Shown: positions 8,282 through 19,980, counted from the stretch's first letter. The stretch is DNA of 64,000 nucleotides from Nectonema munidae (GCA_030549495.1 JAUIRK010000701.1:1-64000); one strand, 5' to 3'. Numbers and translations: made by a program. Notes: generated by a model not told the origin, from the sequence alone.

Positions 8282-10256
8282 CACTGGTCAACAACTTTTT
8301 ACTTTCTGAATGTTGTCTAGATTTCTACAAGTGAATTAGGGTATTCTGGCACTGCTGAATCAGGAAATGGCATCCGTTTCTCTCCATCAGGTCAGGTTTT
8401 TGTGCTAAGTTGATTTGAAAAAATCAGATCTTGTGACAAAATCAATTACATTTTTGTGGCATTATCAGCTGATTTTTGTCAACACATATCATCCTAAACA
8501 TGTTTTTAAGAAAAAAAATGTTTTGCCAACAACATTTATTGATTACATGATAGAAACATCGATTACTGTCATCTGAATGGTGGGCATTGATAAAGGTAAG
8601 TACAAGTAAATTGCATGTTGCGTCACCACTGTTCAAATTTCAGGGCTTGAACTTCCGTTTCTTCGAACTCCTGGAATGTTCAGCGGCAGGGAGTTCTCTC
8701 TTCAGATTCCAACAGTAGTCAGCCATCATGACTGCGTCCCAGCGACCCTGATACCTGGTCTCCATCTCCTTCATGTCCTGATGGAATCTCTCCCCCTGCT
8801 CGTCACTCATTGAACCCAGGTTCTCAGGAAACCGGTTCATATGTGAAAATAGGTAGTGCATCTTGATGCTCATGTTGCAGCCCAGGTTTCTGAAAGCCGT
8901 CAGCATGTTGTTGACAAGTTCTGCGTAGTTTCTGGCCTTATTGTTGCCAAGAAAGTTCTTCACTACCAAAACAAATGTCTTCCACGCTTCCAGTTCCACT
9001 TCGTTCATTGAGTTTTTGAACTCTGGATCTCTGATGAGTTGACGGATCTGAGGACCATCAAAAATGCCAGCTTTCAACTTCTCCATGGTCAATCCTGGAA
9101 AAGCCTGGCACAAGTAAGTGAAGCAGTCACCATCTTTGTCCAGAGCCTTGGAGAACTGCTTGATTAAGCCGAGCTTGATGTGCAGCGGTGGGAAGAGTAT
9201 TCTGTCTCTGTCCACCAGAGGGTCGTTGATGACGTTCCTTTCTTTGCATGGCACCAATTCCTCCTGCACAGGCCAGTCCTTCTTCGTGTAATGCTGAGCA
9301 CGGTCCCTACTATCCCAAATGCACAGAAAACATGGGTATTTGGTGAAGCCAGACTGTTGTCCCAACAAAAAGTTTACCATCTTCAGGTCAACACAAATAA
9401 ACCTCTTATGCCGATCATAACCAATTTTCTCCAGCACATACTTCACCGTTTCATACTTCTCCTTCAGTGTAGTCGAGTGAGCGATGGGTACAGAGGCAAA
9501 CTGGTTGCCGTTGTGTAGCAGAACACATTACAGTGATCGCTTGCTGCTGTCAATGAACAGTCTCCAATCTTTGGGTTCGCACTGTAGCACTCCAAGCTTG
9601 AGCAGAAGCTGCGCAATATCAGCACAGTACACCAAGTCCTTCTCTTCAGAGAATCCAAACTTCAGACTCCTCTTGCCGTTGGTCCACCCACGCAGAGTCT
9701 CGGTGCATGCTTTGCACACCATGTGTGGCGCCCAAGCTTTATCCTGGTCACCAAGTTTAATACCAAAATAAGCATGGTAAGCACGCCTTATGTAACTTGT
9801 GACTGGCTTCCTATTAGGAGCAATGGTGTATTCTCCACATATGTAGCAAAATACATCGGTCTTATTTCTGCACGATCTTCTGGTCGAAGCCATATCATTT
9901 ACCTGCAAAACAAAAATAGGTACAAATTAGTCATAAATTAGCGCATGTAGGTATTGTACATTCTTCAGAGTTCGTTATTTCAAGAAATACAACTTTTTAC
10001 CTGAATACTTCTTGTCATTAAAATAATTATTTCCAATCAAAACAATTATTTGACATGACATTTTACCCCCACCAACTTCTTCTAAAATGCTCCACACATG
10101 CGTACATGTGAACAAAAATGTAAAAAACGACATGTGGCCATATCTCAAAAACTTGACCTGATTGAAAAAAACTAATGTGAGTTTTGGATTCAGCGCATCA
10201 GATTCGTCCTAAATCAGCTTAAAAAATGCAGACAACAAATTTGTTGTTGACCAGTG
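8282..10256 (-). mobile_element. Unassigned TIR transposon, 1,975 bp, inserted in a LINE
   Basis: Perfect 14-bp terminal inverted repeats CACTGGTCAACAAC (8282-8295 and, reversed, 10243-10256) and a 3-bp target duplication taa. A subterminal inverted pair lies about 95-120 bp from each end: ATCAGGTCAGGTTTTTGTG at 8386-8404 and its near-complement at 10144-10162. The element carries one gene on the minus strand. CACTG-type ends with 3-bp duplications are known from the CACTA/Mirage/Chapaev group, but I cannot confirm membership from the protein. It inserted exactly into the LINE reverse transcriptase just after the catalytic Asp pair, so it is younger than that LINE. Confidence 0.93.
8640..9893 (-). 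CDS. Transposase-like protein of the unassigned element
   Basis: The reading frame starts at ATG 9891-9893 (MASTRRSCRNK), 15 nt after a good splice acceptor (TTTTGCAG), so a 5' non-coding exon is likely. The N terminus has CYICGEY and, further on, CKAC, a probable zinc-binding part. The body continues with SEEKDLVYCADIAQ, EPKDWRLFIDSSKRSL, then one in-frame stop at 9525-9527, then LHNGNQFASVPIAHSTT and on to the C terminus. Later features are ICVDLKMVNFLLGQQSG, CFLC, FPPLHIKLGLIKQF, SDEQGERFHQDMKEME, YCWNLKRE and a basic end KKRKFKP. The Asp of CVDL, an Asp of LVDRDR and a Glu of GERFHQ are possible DDE residues, by inference. From memory, full-length relatives have about 150 more residues between the N-terminal part and SEEKDLVY, so this copy probably has an internal in-frame deletion. 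Highly similar proteins are, as I recall, listed as uncharacterised in many arthropods. Confidence 0.8.
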
Positions 10257-10795
10257 TAATTGATATATCATCACATGTAAAAGTTTTGAAAAGAGCATGA
10301 ATTATGAATATAATTTAAGTAAATGAGAAATAAAAGAGGACACAAGACAGAGCCTTGTGGTACCCCACCTCTATTTATGAGCAGTTTGGAAAATGTTTCC
10401 TTATGGAATACTGATTGCTGTCTAAAAGACAAATAGGAAGATAAAAGTGAACGAGATTTAGTAGAAATACCATATGCGGAAAGTTTATCAAGTAAAATAG
10501 AGTGCAAAATGCTATCGAATGCCTTACTCAGATTGTTAAAAAGTGGTAAAACAGGTATTTGTTTATCTATAAAATTATATATATCATCAAGGTGCAGTAG
10601 TTGATTAGTGTGTTTAGTTCTAAAACCAAATTGATTTTTATAAAATATGTCATTTTCGGAGAAGTATTTATATAGCTGAGTGAACATTACTTTCTCAAGT
10701 AATTTTGAAAATGATGAAATCAAAGAAATTGGTCTAAAATTCTTAACATTAGACTGACTACCTTTTTTAAATATTGGTAATACTTTTGTTACTTA
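10257..10795 (-). pseudogene. LINE ORF2, upstream half (reverse transcriptase fingers and palm)
   Basis: The minus strand reads from about KVLPIFKKGSQ through RPISLISSFSKLLEKV, FYKNQFGFRTKHTNQLLHL, FNNLSKAFDSILHSILLDKL and GGVPQGSVLCPLLFLIYLN to the catalytic region FY-x-DD. These are standard motifs 1-5 of non-LTR reverse transcriptase. The first catalytic Asp motif appears as NLSKAFDS instead of DLSKAFDS. A one-base shift lies just before the DD pair. Sequence upstream of 10795 is no longer LINE, so the copy is 5'-truncated. The rest of the same LINE follows at 7505-8281. Confidence 0.9.
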
Positions 10796-11145
10796 GATTA
10801 AATATTATTATACTAAATAATCATGAATAATTAATCAAAACGGAAATCATATATATTTATAAAATTTTGAATTTATCAATAGATAATAATTTATAACTTA
10901 GCGTATATATACACTTTTGAAAATTTGTATTTCTATACAATTCCAATCGAATACCGCTTTTATATCTATAATTTTATTGATAAAAATCGCTACTTCACTG
11001 AAAATCATTAACCAAACTTTTGATTAAGAATAAAAAAAATTTTAAAAATATCCTTCAAATTAAAAATAATTTTTTTATACTAATTTGACTATATTTTTTA
11101 TTTTTGTACTCAATTTTTGCCAGAGGAGATTTTTAAAGATTAGTA
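10796..11145. other. No gene seen
   Basis: Strongly AT-rich stretch without recognisable coding or repeat structure. Confidence 0.5.
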
Positions 11146-11232
11146 TTGGAGTAAAGGTAAAGGTACCACGGGGTGTTAATTGCTCCGCTTATATCGAACT
11201 ATGAGGAAAGCAGACTTGATGCAGAATCGAAC
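11146..11232 (-). mobile_element. tRNA-derived SINE fragment (family 1)
   Basis: Read on the minus strand it gives GGGTTCGATTCTGCATCAAG, then GTCTGCTTTCCTCATAGTTC, and GGAGCAATTAACACCCCGTG, followed by GGTACCTTTACC. This parallels the body and tail of the 37361-37504 copy. The tRNA-like head is cut off at 11232, where a LINE tail begins. Confidence 0.6.
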
Positions 11233-11440
11233 CCGTAGTAGAAGAAGAAGAAGAACTTTATTTGCAAACTAATACACAAATAAAATAATATTGCTGTAAA
11301 TATGACAAAAGTGAGTTGTATAAATAATTGAATACAAACAAAATAAAGATAGAAAAAGAATAAATCAATTTGCAAGGTTGTGTCATAAGACCTTTTGGCC
11401 TCTGTCATGACAACCTTTGATATATAATAACTATTAATAC
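11233..11440 (-). mobile_element. LINE 3' end with (TTC)n tail
   Basis: On the minus strand the region ends in TTTGCAAATAAAGTTCTTCT followed by more TTC units, a typical non-LTR 3' end with a microsatellite tail. Upstream is a block reading AGAGGCCAAAAGGTC. It lies against the SINE fragment, which it probably interrupted. A (TTC)14 tract elsewhere (34576-34617) may come from the same family. Confidence 0.55.
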
Positions 11441-11815
11441 ATAAAAATAATAGCATGTATTACGGTTGTATTGATATGAAAACGTGAAGATGTGTGTTTA
11501 TGTAATTCCAAATACCCATGCTAAAATACATTTTTAGGTTGTCATTGATTTCATATAAATTAATGTATATTGTTGATTGTAGATTTCATGATTCAGTATA
11601 TTCCGAAGGAAAAAGTAAAAATATATAATAAACTTCATTATATATTTATTATTCGGCAAATTACGATGAAAAAAATCTCTATCAAATAAAGAAAATCAAA
11701 AAACACAATAAAATATTATAGATTTATTTTAAGATATTTAGTTTAAATATTTCCAAATGGCGATGTAATTTTCATTAATTTCTTTATTTTTCTTTTGTTT
11801 CACTCTGCCGTCATC
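11441..11815. other. No gene seen
   Basis: AT-rich; no coding similarity or clear repeats noticed. Confidence 0.4.
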
Positions 11816-13465
11816 AGCTGAGCGGTTTTTTCTAAGCCACGTCTTGACCGAAGAATTGAGATCCAATGAGCTGAATGGAATTGATTATCATAAGATTGGC
11901 AACATTCTAAACAGTAAGACGGCTTCTTTTATCAGAATAAATTAAATTCATTCTCGAAAAACAGCGTTCAGCCTATGCAGAACTCACAGCAATAGTATTG
12001 ATGATACTTTTTGCTTTTTTAACACTTTGAGAAACTTGAGCATTTTGAGAACTGCCAGAACTTCGCAAAACATTTTCCACGTAGTCGCGAAAATCATTGA
12101 TATCAATTTCATGATTGAAAAATTTACCAAATTCGCTCAGTTTTCTTCTGCAGCTCTCCAAGTTACAACAACATACTCAATGTTCCACGAATCAGGCTCT
12201 AGATAATAAATCAAATTTTGGACTTGCTCATCTTGTTCTTTGTTCTTTATTGTTGAACTTTCACAATTCATCAATCTCTTTTTCATGTTTTCAATAATTG
12301 AATCAAGTTTATTTTCGACGAGGAAGATTTATGACTTTCTTATTTTCGATAAAGATAAACCCCTTAAAAGCATCTGATTCAACTCTGAGATCGATTTCTT
12401 TTTCATAGTTTCCCTTCCTTTCGTTAAGCAATTCAAACGCTTTGATAGTCCTTTTTATCAGATGATCGGCTTTTGTATCTCGCCTGAAGAGAATTGGAAA
12501 GCAAAGAAATTTCTTCTAGTTTATCTATCATAAGAGCTATAGATCCTTCAAGAAATGCTTATTCAAATACTTAATAATTAAAAAAAATTATTTAAGTAAT
12601 TTCTTGCCCAAGCTCTACAGAAATATTAAAGAGTTGTAATTGATTTTTATTTGATTGATGAAAAATTTTGTAGATTTTATCCATAAAAATTTTTAAATGG
12701 TTTACTTGTTTTATGTCTTTAACAGAATCGTCCAAAACGAGTTGCAAACGATGATTTAAGCAATGCCAAAGGATGATCTTAGGATACTGTTTTTTAAGTC
12801 TAATGCCTACTCCAGGTAGGCGGCCAAGAATTACACTTGCCCCATCTGAACAGAAAGCAATCAAATTATTTTTCATATTGATCATTGAACCCACCATCAT
12901 GTAAACTTTTTAAAAGTGACGCGTATATTTGTTTAGCTCCGTGTGCCTCCAATTCAACTAAATCAAAAAAAAATCTTCAATCTTCAGAAAAATTATAATA
13001 GTGGGCTTATTAGATATGGTTGAAGCTTCATCCAGGATTACACAAATTTTCAACTTTTCTTCAATGATTTTAGTGAAAACTTTTTTCTTTATATCTCTTG
13101 CAATGTGATCAACTATTTTCACAGCAGTTTTACGAGAATGAAGTCCAAATGCCATGTAAACTCCATTTTTTATTTGAAGTTCGATTTCATCTTCAACATC
13201 AGAAAATGGTCTGCTTCTTTTTGCCAAACTGTATATTGTATTGAAAACTATGCATGTAGTAGAGGCTAAATATTTCTCGTTCATTTTATCAATTCCTTTT
13301 GTAATTGCTTCCCATTCAACTGAAACTCGAATTCCTTTTGTATTTTGAAAATTAGCACAGTGATCACAACCTAATTTTTTTTCACGAACAATCAATCCAT
13401 CATACTTTTTTTTGTTGAAAATCTTCATATTGTATCGCACTCCAGCAATCTACTGTATACACTTG
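11816..13465 (-). mobile_element. hAT transposase, KIAA1586-like, decayed
   Basis: Minus-strand pieces in order: KKLGCDHCANFQNTKGI with VEWEAITKGI (N-terminal zinc-binding part), MAFGLHSRKTA, CVILDEASTISNK (catalytic Asp region), then [17 protein letters not shown] and [16 protein letters not shown]. After a poorly readable stretch comes the dimerisation tail, AERCFSRMNL followed by YSDKRSRLTV. This is the layout of KIAA1586-like hAT transposases. Several stops and frame changes break it. A likely N-terminal piece lies at 15423-15560, separated by a second hAT inserted between 13465 and 15422. No terminal inverted repeats were found. Confidence 0.8.
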
Positions 13466-13699
13466 TAATTGGAAGTAAAAACAATGCAATGCATACCAAA
13501 TGCCTTCCTTGTGTCAATCAAATTTCAATTATATTATAACGAGAGCGCAATTGGCAGAAGTATTGCAACTCTGACACATTTACAGGAAATATTTGTCAAT
13601 ACATGTCAATCGAAATAAAAGAGCATTGACAGCGCTAATATGCATTCATTTTTTTCTTGTTCTTGAAGGTGTGAGCAAGGGATTAATTTATCATTCTTT

Positions 13700-15422
13700 T
13701 GATCTTATTTCATCACTATGGATCATAAACGACGTCCATAAAAAGAAGATTTTTTTAATTTGGGCTTTACAAAATTAAAAGATCATGGTGTATCAAAGCC
13801 CCAATGTGTTTTATGTATGGAAGTGCTTAGCCACGAGTCGATGAAAGAAAATAAATTGAAGCATCATCTTGAAACTAAACATGCTACTTTTTCCAACAGT
13901 GACAAAAAATTCTTCGAGAAAAAGGAAATGCAAATTAAGCGCCAGAGATTTGATACGCAAAGCGACAAAGGACCTTTTTCCCATTCTACTACTATGGCAT
14001 CTTTCCTAGCAGCTTGGAGAATTGCAAAACAGAAAAAGTCGCACACAATCGGAGAAGATTTAGTGAAGCCTGCCCCTATTGAAATGGTGAGAACAGTATG
14101 TGGAGATGATGTGGCAAAGAAAATTCAAGAAATACCATTGTCGAATGACACAATTCATTATCGCATTGTTGTCATGTCAAACGATATCAAAAGTCAATTA
14201 AATGAAACTTTGAAAAAGAGTGGTCAATTTAGTTTTAAGTTGGATAAATCTACTAACATCAGTAATGATGCTCAACTGATGGTGTATGTAAGATATCAAG
14301 GAGCAGACGATATGAAAGAAGAATTTCTCTTTTGCAAGCCGCTTCATACTACCACGACTGGTGAAGATATATTTAAAATGGCGGATTCTTTTTAAAAGAT
14401 GAAGGATTATCCTGGAAACAATGTTACCGTGTGTGTTGTGATGGTGCACCAGCCATGATTGGCACTCGTCAGGGATTTACAAGTCGAATAAAAAATGTGA
14501 ACCCAGAAGTACTTATTCTTCACTGTCTCCTTCACCGAGAAAATCTTGCAGCTAAACGTCTTTCTGAGAAGTTAAATGTTGTAATGAAAGAAGTCATTCA
14601 AATCGTTAACTTCATTAAATCTAAATCACTAAACAGTAGAAATTTTAATCGGATGTGCGAAGATTTTGGGTGAGAACATACCCATTTGCTCTACCATTCT
14701 GAGGTTCGATGGTTATCTTAAGGGACAGTTCTTCAGAGGTAACTAGAAATGAGAGAAGTTCAGATATTTTTGGTGGATCAAAAACACCAACTTGCTTCTA
14801 GGTTTGACGATTCAAAATGGCTTTTACAATTGGTGTACCTCACAGACATTTTTACAGAAATTAACAACTGAAATACATCAAAACAAGGCCGAAATAAGAC
14901 ACTGGTAGGAACAGCAGAAAAGTTGACAGCATTCACAGAGAAGCTCAGCTTGTGGGAACGAAAAATTTCCGTTGGAAAAACTTCATTTTCCAACCTTACT
15001 TCAATTTTGCAGACAATTCATGAAGCTTCCTTTAATGAAGTTTAAGCTTTAATACATTCCCAAAGATCTCCATCTATAGTTGGGTCAGAAATCCATTTGA
15101 TGTGAAAATTGAAGATCTACATCAGGAAATTTCTGATATCTACCAATTAGAATAGCAACTAATTAAAATAAAAAATAACAAAGCTCTTGAATATGATTTT
15201 AAAACAGAAACTTTGAGTACTTTCTGGACAACGATTTATGAAGAAAAAGAAGTGGTGGGGTTCCAAGCACTTAAGGTCCTTCTTCCTTTCCCAACAACGT
15301 ATTTGTGTGAGACTGGTTTTTCGGCTCTTATGGCTGTTAAAAATAAATATTGAAATCGTGGTCGCGAGTGTTTGTGCCGTATGTAAAATGGGTCGCCAAA
15401 TGAGAAAGATTAAGAACCGCTG
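13700..15422 (+). mobile_element. hAT transposase, ZBED5/SCAND3-like, decayed
   Basis: A BED finger is visible (CVLCMEVLSHESMKENKLKH with HLETKH). Then come SFLAAWRIAKQKKSHTIGE, FKLDKSTNISNDAQLMVYVR (the usual DESTD motif altered), CCDGAPAMIGTRQGFTSRIK and HCLLHRENLAAKRLSEKLN. The C-terminal dimerisation region reads LKVLLPFPTTYLCETGFSAL then MAVKNKYRNR. The 3' terminus reads AAGATTAAGAACCGCTG at about 15406-15422, a hAT-type end. Stops and frame shifts occur near 14393, 14672 and later. Its 5' terminus was not located. It sits inside the other hAT, so it is the younger of the two. Confidence 0.85.
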
Positions 15423-15560
15423 ATCTAAAGCATACATTTTATCAGTATTTTTTATCAAAAAGTAAGGTATAATCGCTCCTTTATCAGTAGTTTCTTCTAA
15501 AAAACCTTCAGTTCTTTGGACTTTATGAATGGAATTTAGTATATTTTGCTGTCTTTTCAT
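15423..15560 (-). pseudogene. Probable N-terminal piece of the interrupted KIAA1586-like hAT
   Basis: A minus-strand frame starts MKRQQNILNSIHKVQRTEGF and runs without stop to KMYALD exactly at the 3' end of the plus-strand hAT. The position and orientation fit the missing start of the hAT at 11816-13465. Inference from layout; sequence similarity was not checked. Confidence 0.4.
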
Positions 15561-16586
15561 TTTAGGGGTTAAAAATCTAAATGTATAAATGGAAAAATTG
15601 TTTAACTAACATTAAAATCTAGGTTTTGTACAATATGAAATTAGAATTTACACAAAATATGTGACAATAACACAATCTTCAGCAAAGACACAAATATTGT
15701 CTATAACAAAATGTTTATTCTGCTACATAATAACTTATCTGTTACAATAAGACTTTAAAGTTGTAAACTGAAAGCTCAAACCTTTCGACAAACCCTCATA
15801 AATTTAATTAAGTCAAATTACATTGGTAAATTTTTTAGGATATTTAATTATGAGTTTTTTAGTCACTGCATAATTAAATCATTTGCACAAACGATATAAC
15901 TTAAATTTAATTAAAACAAACACTTTTATTCTTATTTTACTAAAAATTATTCTAAACAAAAAACCGAAAAAACAAACTCGGATATGTTGGCAACAATATT
16001 CTTAATTTTTAAAGCTTTCAAGTCATTGAATATTTTTCCGAAGTAAAGATTCAAAAATTTTTTAGAATCAACTAGTCATATCTCAGTAAATAAATCTAAT
16101 TAAAACAATTTACCAAAGAAAACTTTAGAAATGAAATTCAATGAGAGAGAGAGAGAACAAATAGCAAATTACAAAACTAAGCAGTGTTTATATTGCGATG
16201 AATGATTTTCCGGACGTTATCCTACGCATAAAAATTATTTGACAAGATTTATTGGGACTTATATTCACTCAAATTCTTCTTCCTTTCTGATACTTCCATA
16301 TGTTTCAAAAACTTCACTTTATAAGGATCATGCACTGTAATGCAAAAACAGCAGTGGTTCTCCCTACAGAGAATGAATAGCAAAATAAAGTCTTTTATAG
16401 AGACAGTTTTAAATTGATTTGTTCGATTTGATGACTTTAAAATTACTCAAATTCTTTTCATAGTTTATTTGCGCTTTGTTGCTTGCATTTGAAGCCTAAA
16501 ACAACAGGTGGTCGTATCATAGAGTTTAAAAACTAGAGTTGGGACTAGATGAAGCGGTCGTATTCCTGAATAAAGGGCTCTTTGTT
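15561..16586. other. No gene seen
   Basis: About 1 kb of AT-rich sequence with a short GA microsatellite near 16143-16156. No coding region recognised. Confidence 0.5.
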
Positions 16587-16590
16587 TTAA

Positions 16591-18600
16591 CCTTAGGATT
16601 ACCGCTAAAAACATACTCCTTGTTATACCAAAGGGGTCAAATGACCCCATCAAAAAGTATTGTTATTTTAAAGATATAAATACAAATATATATTAGATAT
16701 ATAAAACAATTTTATATAGATAAAAATGAAAGATATATATAATAATATAAATGAAATTTTCAGTTTGGATTCTATTATCATTCCACATACAAATAATTAC
16801 ATACAAACTTATTTGACACATGTGTATATAAATTTTATAATTGAAATCAATACATTTTTTGAACGGACTTAACATTGCTGTCAATACTGACTTATTTATC
16901 CGTAAAGTTAGTGTTGTTTGTCAATTTTAAAAACTGTTTTGTATTTTTTCTTTTTTTATTTAATACAGTTTCCTTATTTTTTCTAACTCTTGCTCTTATC
17001 TGTTTTTCAATGAACGCTCGTGAAGTTCTTGATTTTGTGGCCTGTGAAACAAATTCACAATCCTGTTCAGATGATAAAAATCTTTCTTATTGTTCTTCAT
17101 CTTCATTGACTTCTTCTTCATCAAAATCAGACAATAATTTATCATTTTCCGAATTTTCATATTCAAGTAAGGATGGAACCGAGTGGTGTAAGACACCTAC
17201 TATACAAGGTAGTAGGCGAAAAGCATCAAATATTTTAATAACTAAAGGTGGTACAAATAGATTTATTCAAGCAAGAATACAAAGTATTCTGGATGTTTTT
17301 TTTGAACTGTTTGACAAAAAAACTTTTGAAAGTATCATCAACTTCACTAAAAAAGAAGCTCAAAACAAAAATAATAAAGATTTCAACATGAAAGAAGATG
17401 ATCTCCGCGCTTTTTTTGGGTTTTCTATTTTACGAGGAGTACTAAAGGGAAAGAACGAGCTTTTATACTCATTTTGGTCAAAAAATTATGGCAGAAACAT
17501 TTTCAATGAAATAATGCCAAGGAACAAATTTCAATGTATACTTGAGATTTGATGACAAGGCTTCAAGAAGCGCAAGAAAGAAAAAGGATAAGTTTGCGGC
17601 CATTGGAAATTTATGGGAAAGCGTAAATGAAAATTTCGAAAAAGCTTTTTTCCCTTTTGGAGAATTAACAGTTGACGAACAACTGTTCGCCTGCAAAACA
17701 AGATACAACTTTATCCAATATATGCTTCAAAAATCAGGAAAGTTTGGAATAAAGTTTTGGGCTATTTACGATAATAAGACATCATATGTTTTAAGATCAA
17801 TTCCTTATGTATTCGGAGAGCACGTAGTTTTACAGTTGATGAAGCCTTTTTTCAAGACAGGAATGAACGTCACCACAGATAACTATTTTACTTCTCTTCA
17901 ATTAGCCAAAAAATTAGACAAAGAAAAATGTTCTCTTGTTGGAACATTAAAATCCAACAAAAAAGAAATCCCAGAATTTGTGAAAATGCTGAATTCAACT
18001 CATTTGTATTTTTGCTTTTAGTAAAGAGGGAAATTTTTTGCTTCTTTCTTACAAAGCCAAAAAAAATAAGTCCATTTATCTTCTTTCTTCAATGCACGAT
18101 AAACCTGAGATCGATAATGAAAATTCGAAAAATAAGCCAGCTGCCGTTCTTTACTACAACCGTCAAAAAGGAGATGTTGATTGCGCAAATAGAAAACTAA
18201 GATATTTTTCAACTAAATCTTCTACGCATCGATGGCCATTGGCTGTTTTTTTCAATCTTTTGGACTTAGTGTGTTTGAATACATACATTATATGTAAAGA
18301 TATTGGGATTTTTACAGAAAATAGAAGATCTTTTTGATGGCCCTGGGAGAAGAACTTTGCAAGAAAGGTAAAGACGAAGAATCACCTAAAATAAAGAGAT
18401 GCAAAAAACAGAATGAAAATGAAGAAATACCTATATCTTCTAAAAGAGTAAAGTGTTTCATTTGTAAGAGTAATAAAAGCAAGAACACATGTAAAAACTG
18501 CAAAAAAGTTGTTTGTGGAACCTGCTCAAACCTTGTTTGCAAAAACTGCTAATAACTTTGTAAATACTTTTTTTTCCCTGAAAATATTAAATATTTTGAC
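16591..18600 (+). mobile_element. piggyBac element, 3' end not found
   Basis: TTAA at 16587-16590 is followed by CCTTAGGATTACCGC, a piggyBac-like start, and 42 bp in by the near-palindrome GGGGTCAAATGACCCC (16633-16648). The transposase gene follows at 17010. I found no matching inverted terminal repeat downstream, so the right boundary is set by the end of coding sequence. The second inverted-duplication arm begins shortly after, at about 18713. Confidence 0.75.
17010..18554 (+). pseudogene. piggyBac transposase, frameshifted
   Basis: The start MNAREVLDFVACET is followed by a Ser-rich acidic stretch. The DDE_Tnp_1_7 core then reads FFGFSILRGVLKGKNELLYS with FWSKNY, ELTVDEQLFACKTRYNF (first catalytic Asp), GIKFWAIYDNKTSYVL and VTTDNYFTSLQLAKKL (second Asp). 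Next come CSLVGTLKSNKKEIPEF, a damaged middle, then LLSSMHDKPEI and YNRQKGDVDCANRKLRYFS (third Asp), and HRWPLAVFFNLLDLVCLN. The end is a Cys-rich domain, CFICKSNKSKNTCKNCKK and VVCGTCSNLVCKNC, the zinc-binding tail of piggyBac proteins. All three catalytic Asp are kept. The frame changes near 17545, 18020 and 18335, so the gene is broken but fairly young. Confidence 0.92.
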
Positions 18601-19980
18601 AAAATTCGTGAACAAATCCACTAAGTAATTGAATTTGAGAAACTGGATTAAATGCAAAATTCGAATTCATCTTTTTTATTACTTACTCATCTTTTCAAAT
18701 TTCTTCCACTCTATAAAATGTGGGTTAAGATATGTATGGAAGAAATAAATCATTGCAATCATCCGGTGGCCTTTCATGCTAAGAGTGAAGACAAGCACAC
18801 GAAAATGGCATCGAGTCTGAAGATGTTGTTTTCTTCGATTTCCTTTGCCCTTTTCTCTTTCTGAGATTATGCAAATCTTTGTGAAAGTAATGAGTCTTTT
18901 TTTAATGAATTAAGTAGCATTGCAGTCGTCATTGTCTCGTTTTTAAGAAAGATTTGCCTTTGAGCGCGCTTTATCACACTTTTCATCTTGCTAAAATGTC
19001 AGATACAATCAAAAACTTCAAAAATCAAGATTCACGCTGAATATATATAATTTATAACAAAAAAAGGTTCATCTAATCATCCAAAAAATAATAATTTTGA
19101 AACATTACAGTTACAAAGAAATGAAGCTTAATTTCCTTTGTTTTGTTTGTATAATACTTTGTTTTTCATGTCAAGCCAGTAAGATATTTATGTTTTTGGG
19201 GATTTGTCTTTTTTCAACAAAATGGTTATATAACTTTTTTTCGCATTCTTTTAGCACGCTTTCTGAATCCATCATTACTCACTATAACCGAATAAAGTTT
19301 GACGAAAATTTACTGATTGGATTTCGAGGGAATAGAGAGTTTAATCAACGACAATTAATTTGCGGTTTTATACCAAAGACACAATTGATCAGCATTTATT
19401 GTTTTTGAATTGGAAAAATCATTAAATCAGGCATCTTTAATTATGAAAATCAATTAAGTTTATATTATAATAATTTTCGAAAACCCTATTGTTTATGAGG
19501 TACATTTACAAGGGGGAAATATAATTATTTGTTTAGACAATTTGAATTCAATATTTTCACTTAGACTATGGCTCCCATGTGATGTTGATTTGATCCATTT
19601 TTGATCAATTTGTTTTCACATATGTCTGAACGAAAAAGTTTTACTTTTCATGTAATTTATCAAGTCAAACACTTGTTAGATTTTCTTGGAAGTGTAAAAG
19701 ATGTAAAATATGATTAATTTTCTAATAGTATTATTGTTTCTCTATACTTTTTAATAATTGAAGATTTCATATATATTTATTTTAGTGTCAAAAATAATAA
19801 ATAAAAATATCAAGGTGGCTTCTTTAATTTATCTCAAAAGTATATAACTAATTAATCGGCTGTTAAAGAATAGTTGAGAAGCCATTTCAAAGTCTTCTTT
19901 TTAGTCAATTGTTATGATGCTTTAGCATGAAATACACCAAATTAAAGCTTATTTTATGCGGTTTAATTTACAATACCGTA

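Noticed and set aside
19097-19408. Open frame similar to 50030-50236 in the inverted arm
   Set aside because: The two copies differ by frameshifts and the similarity is no better than in the flanking DNA, so it follows from the duplication and does not show coding function.
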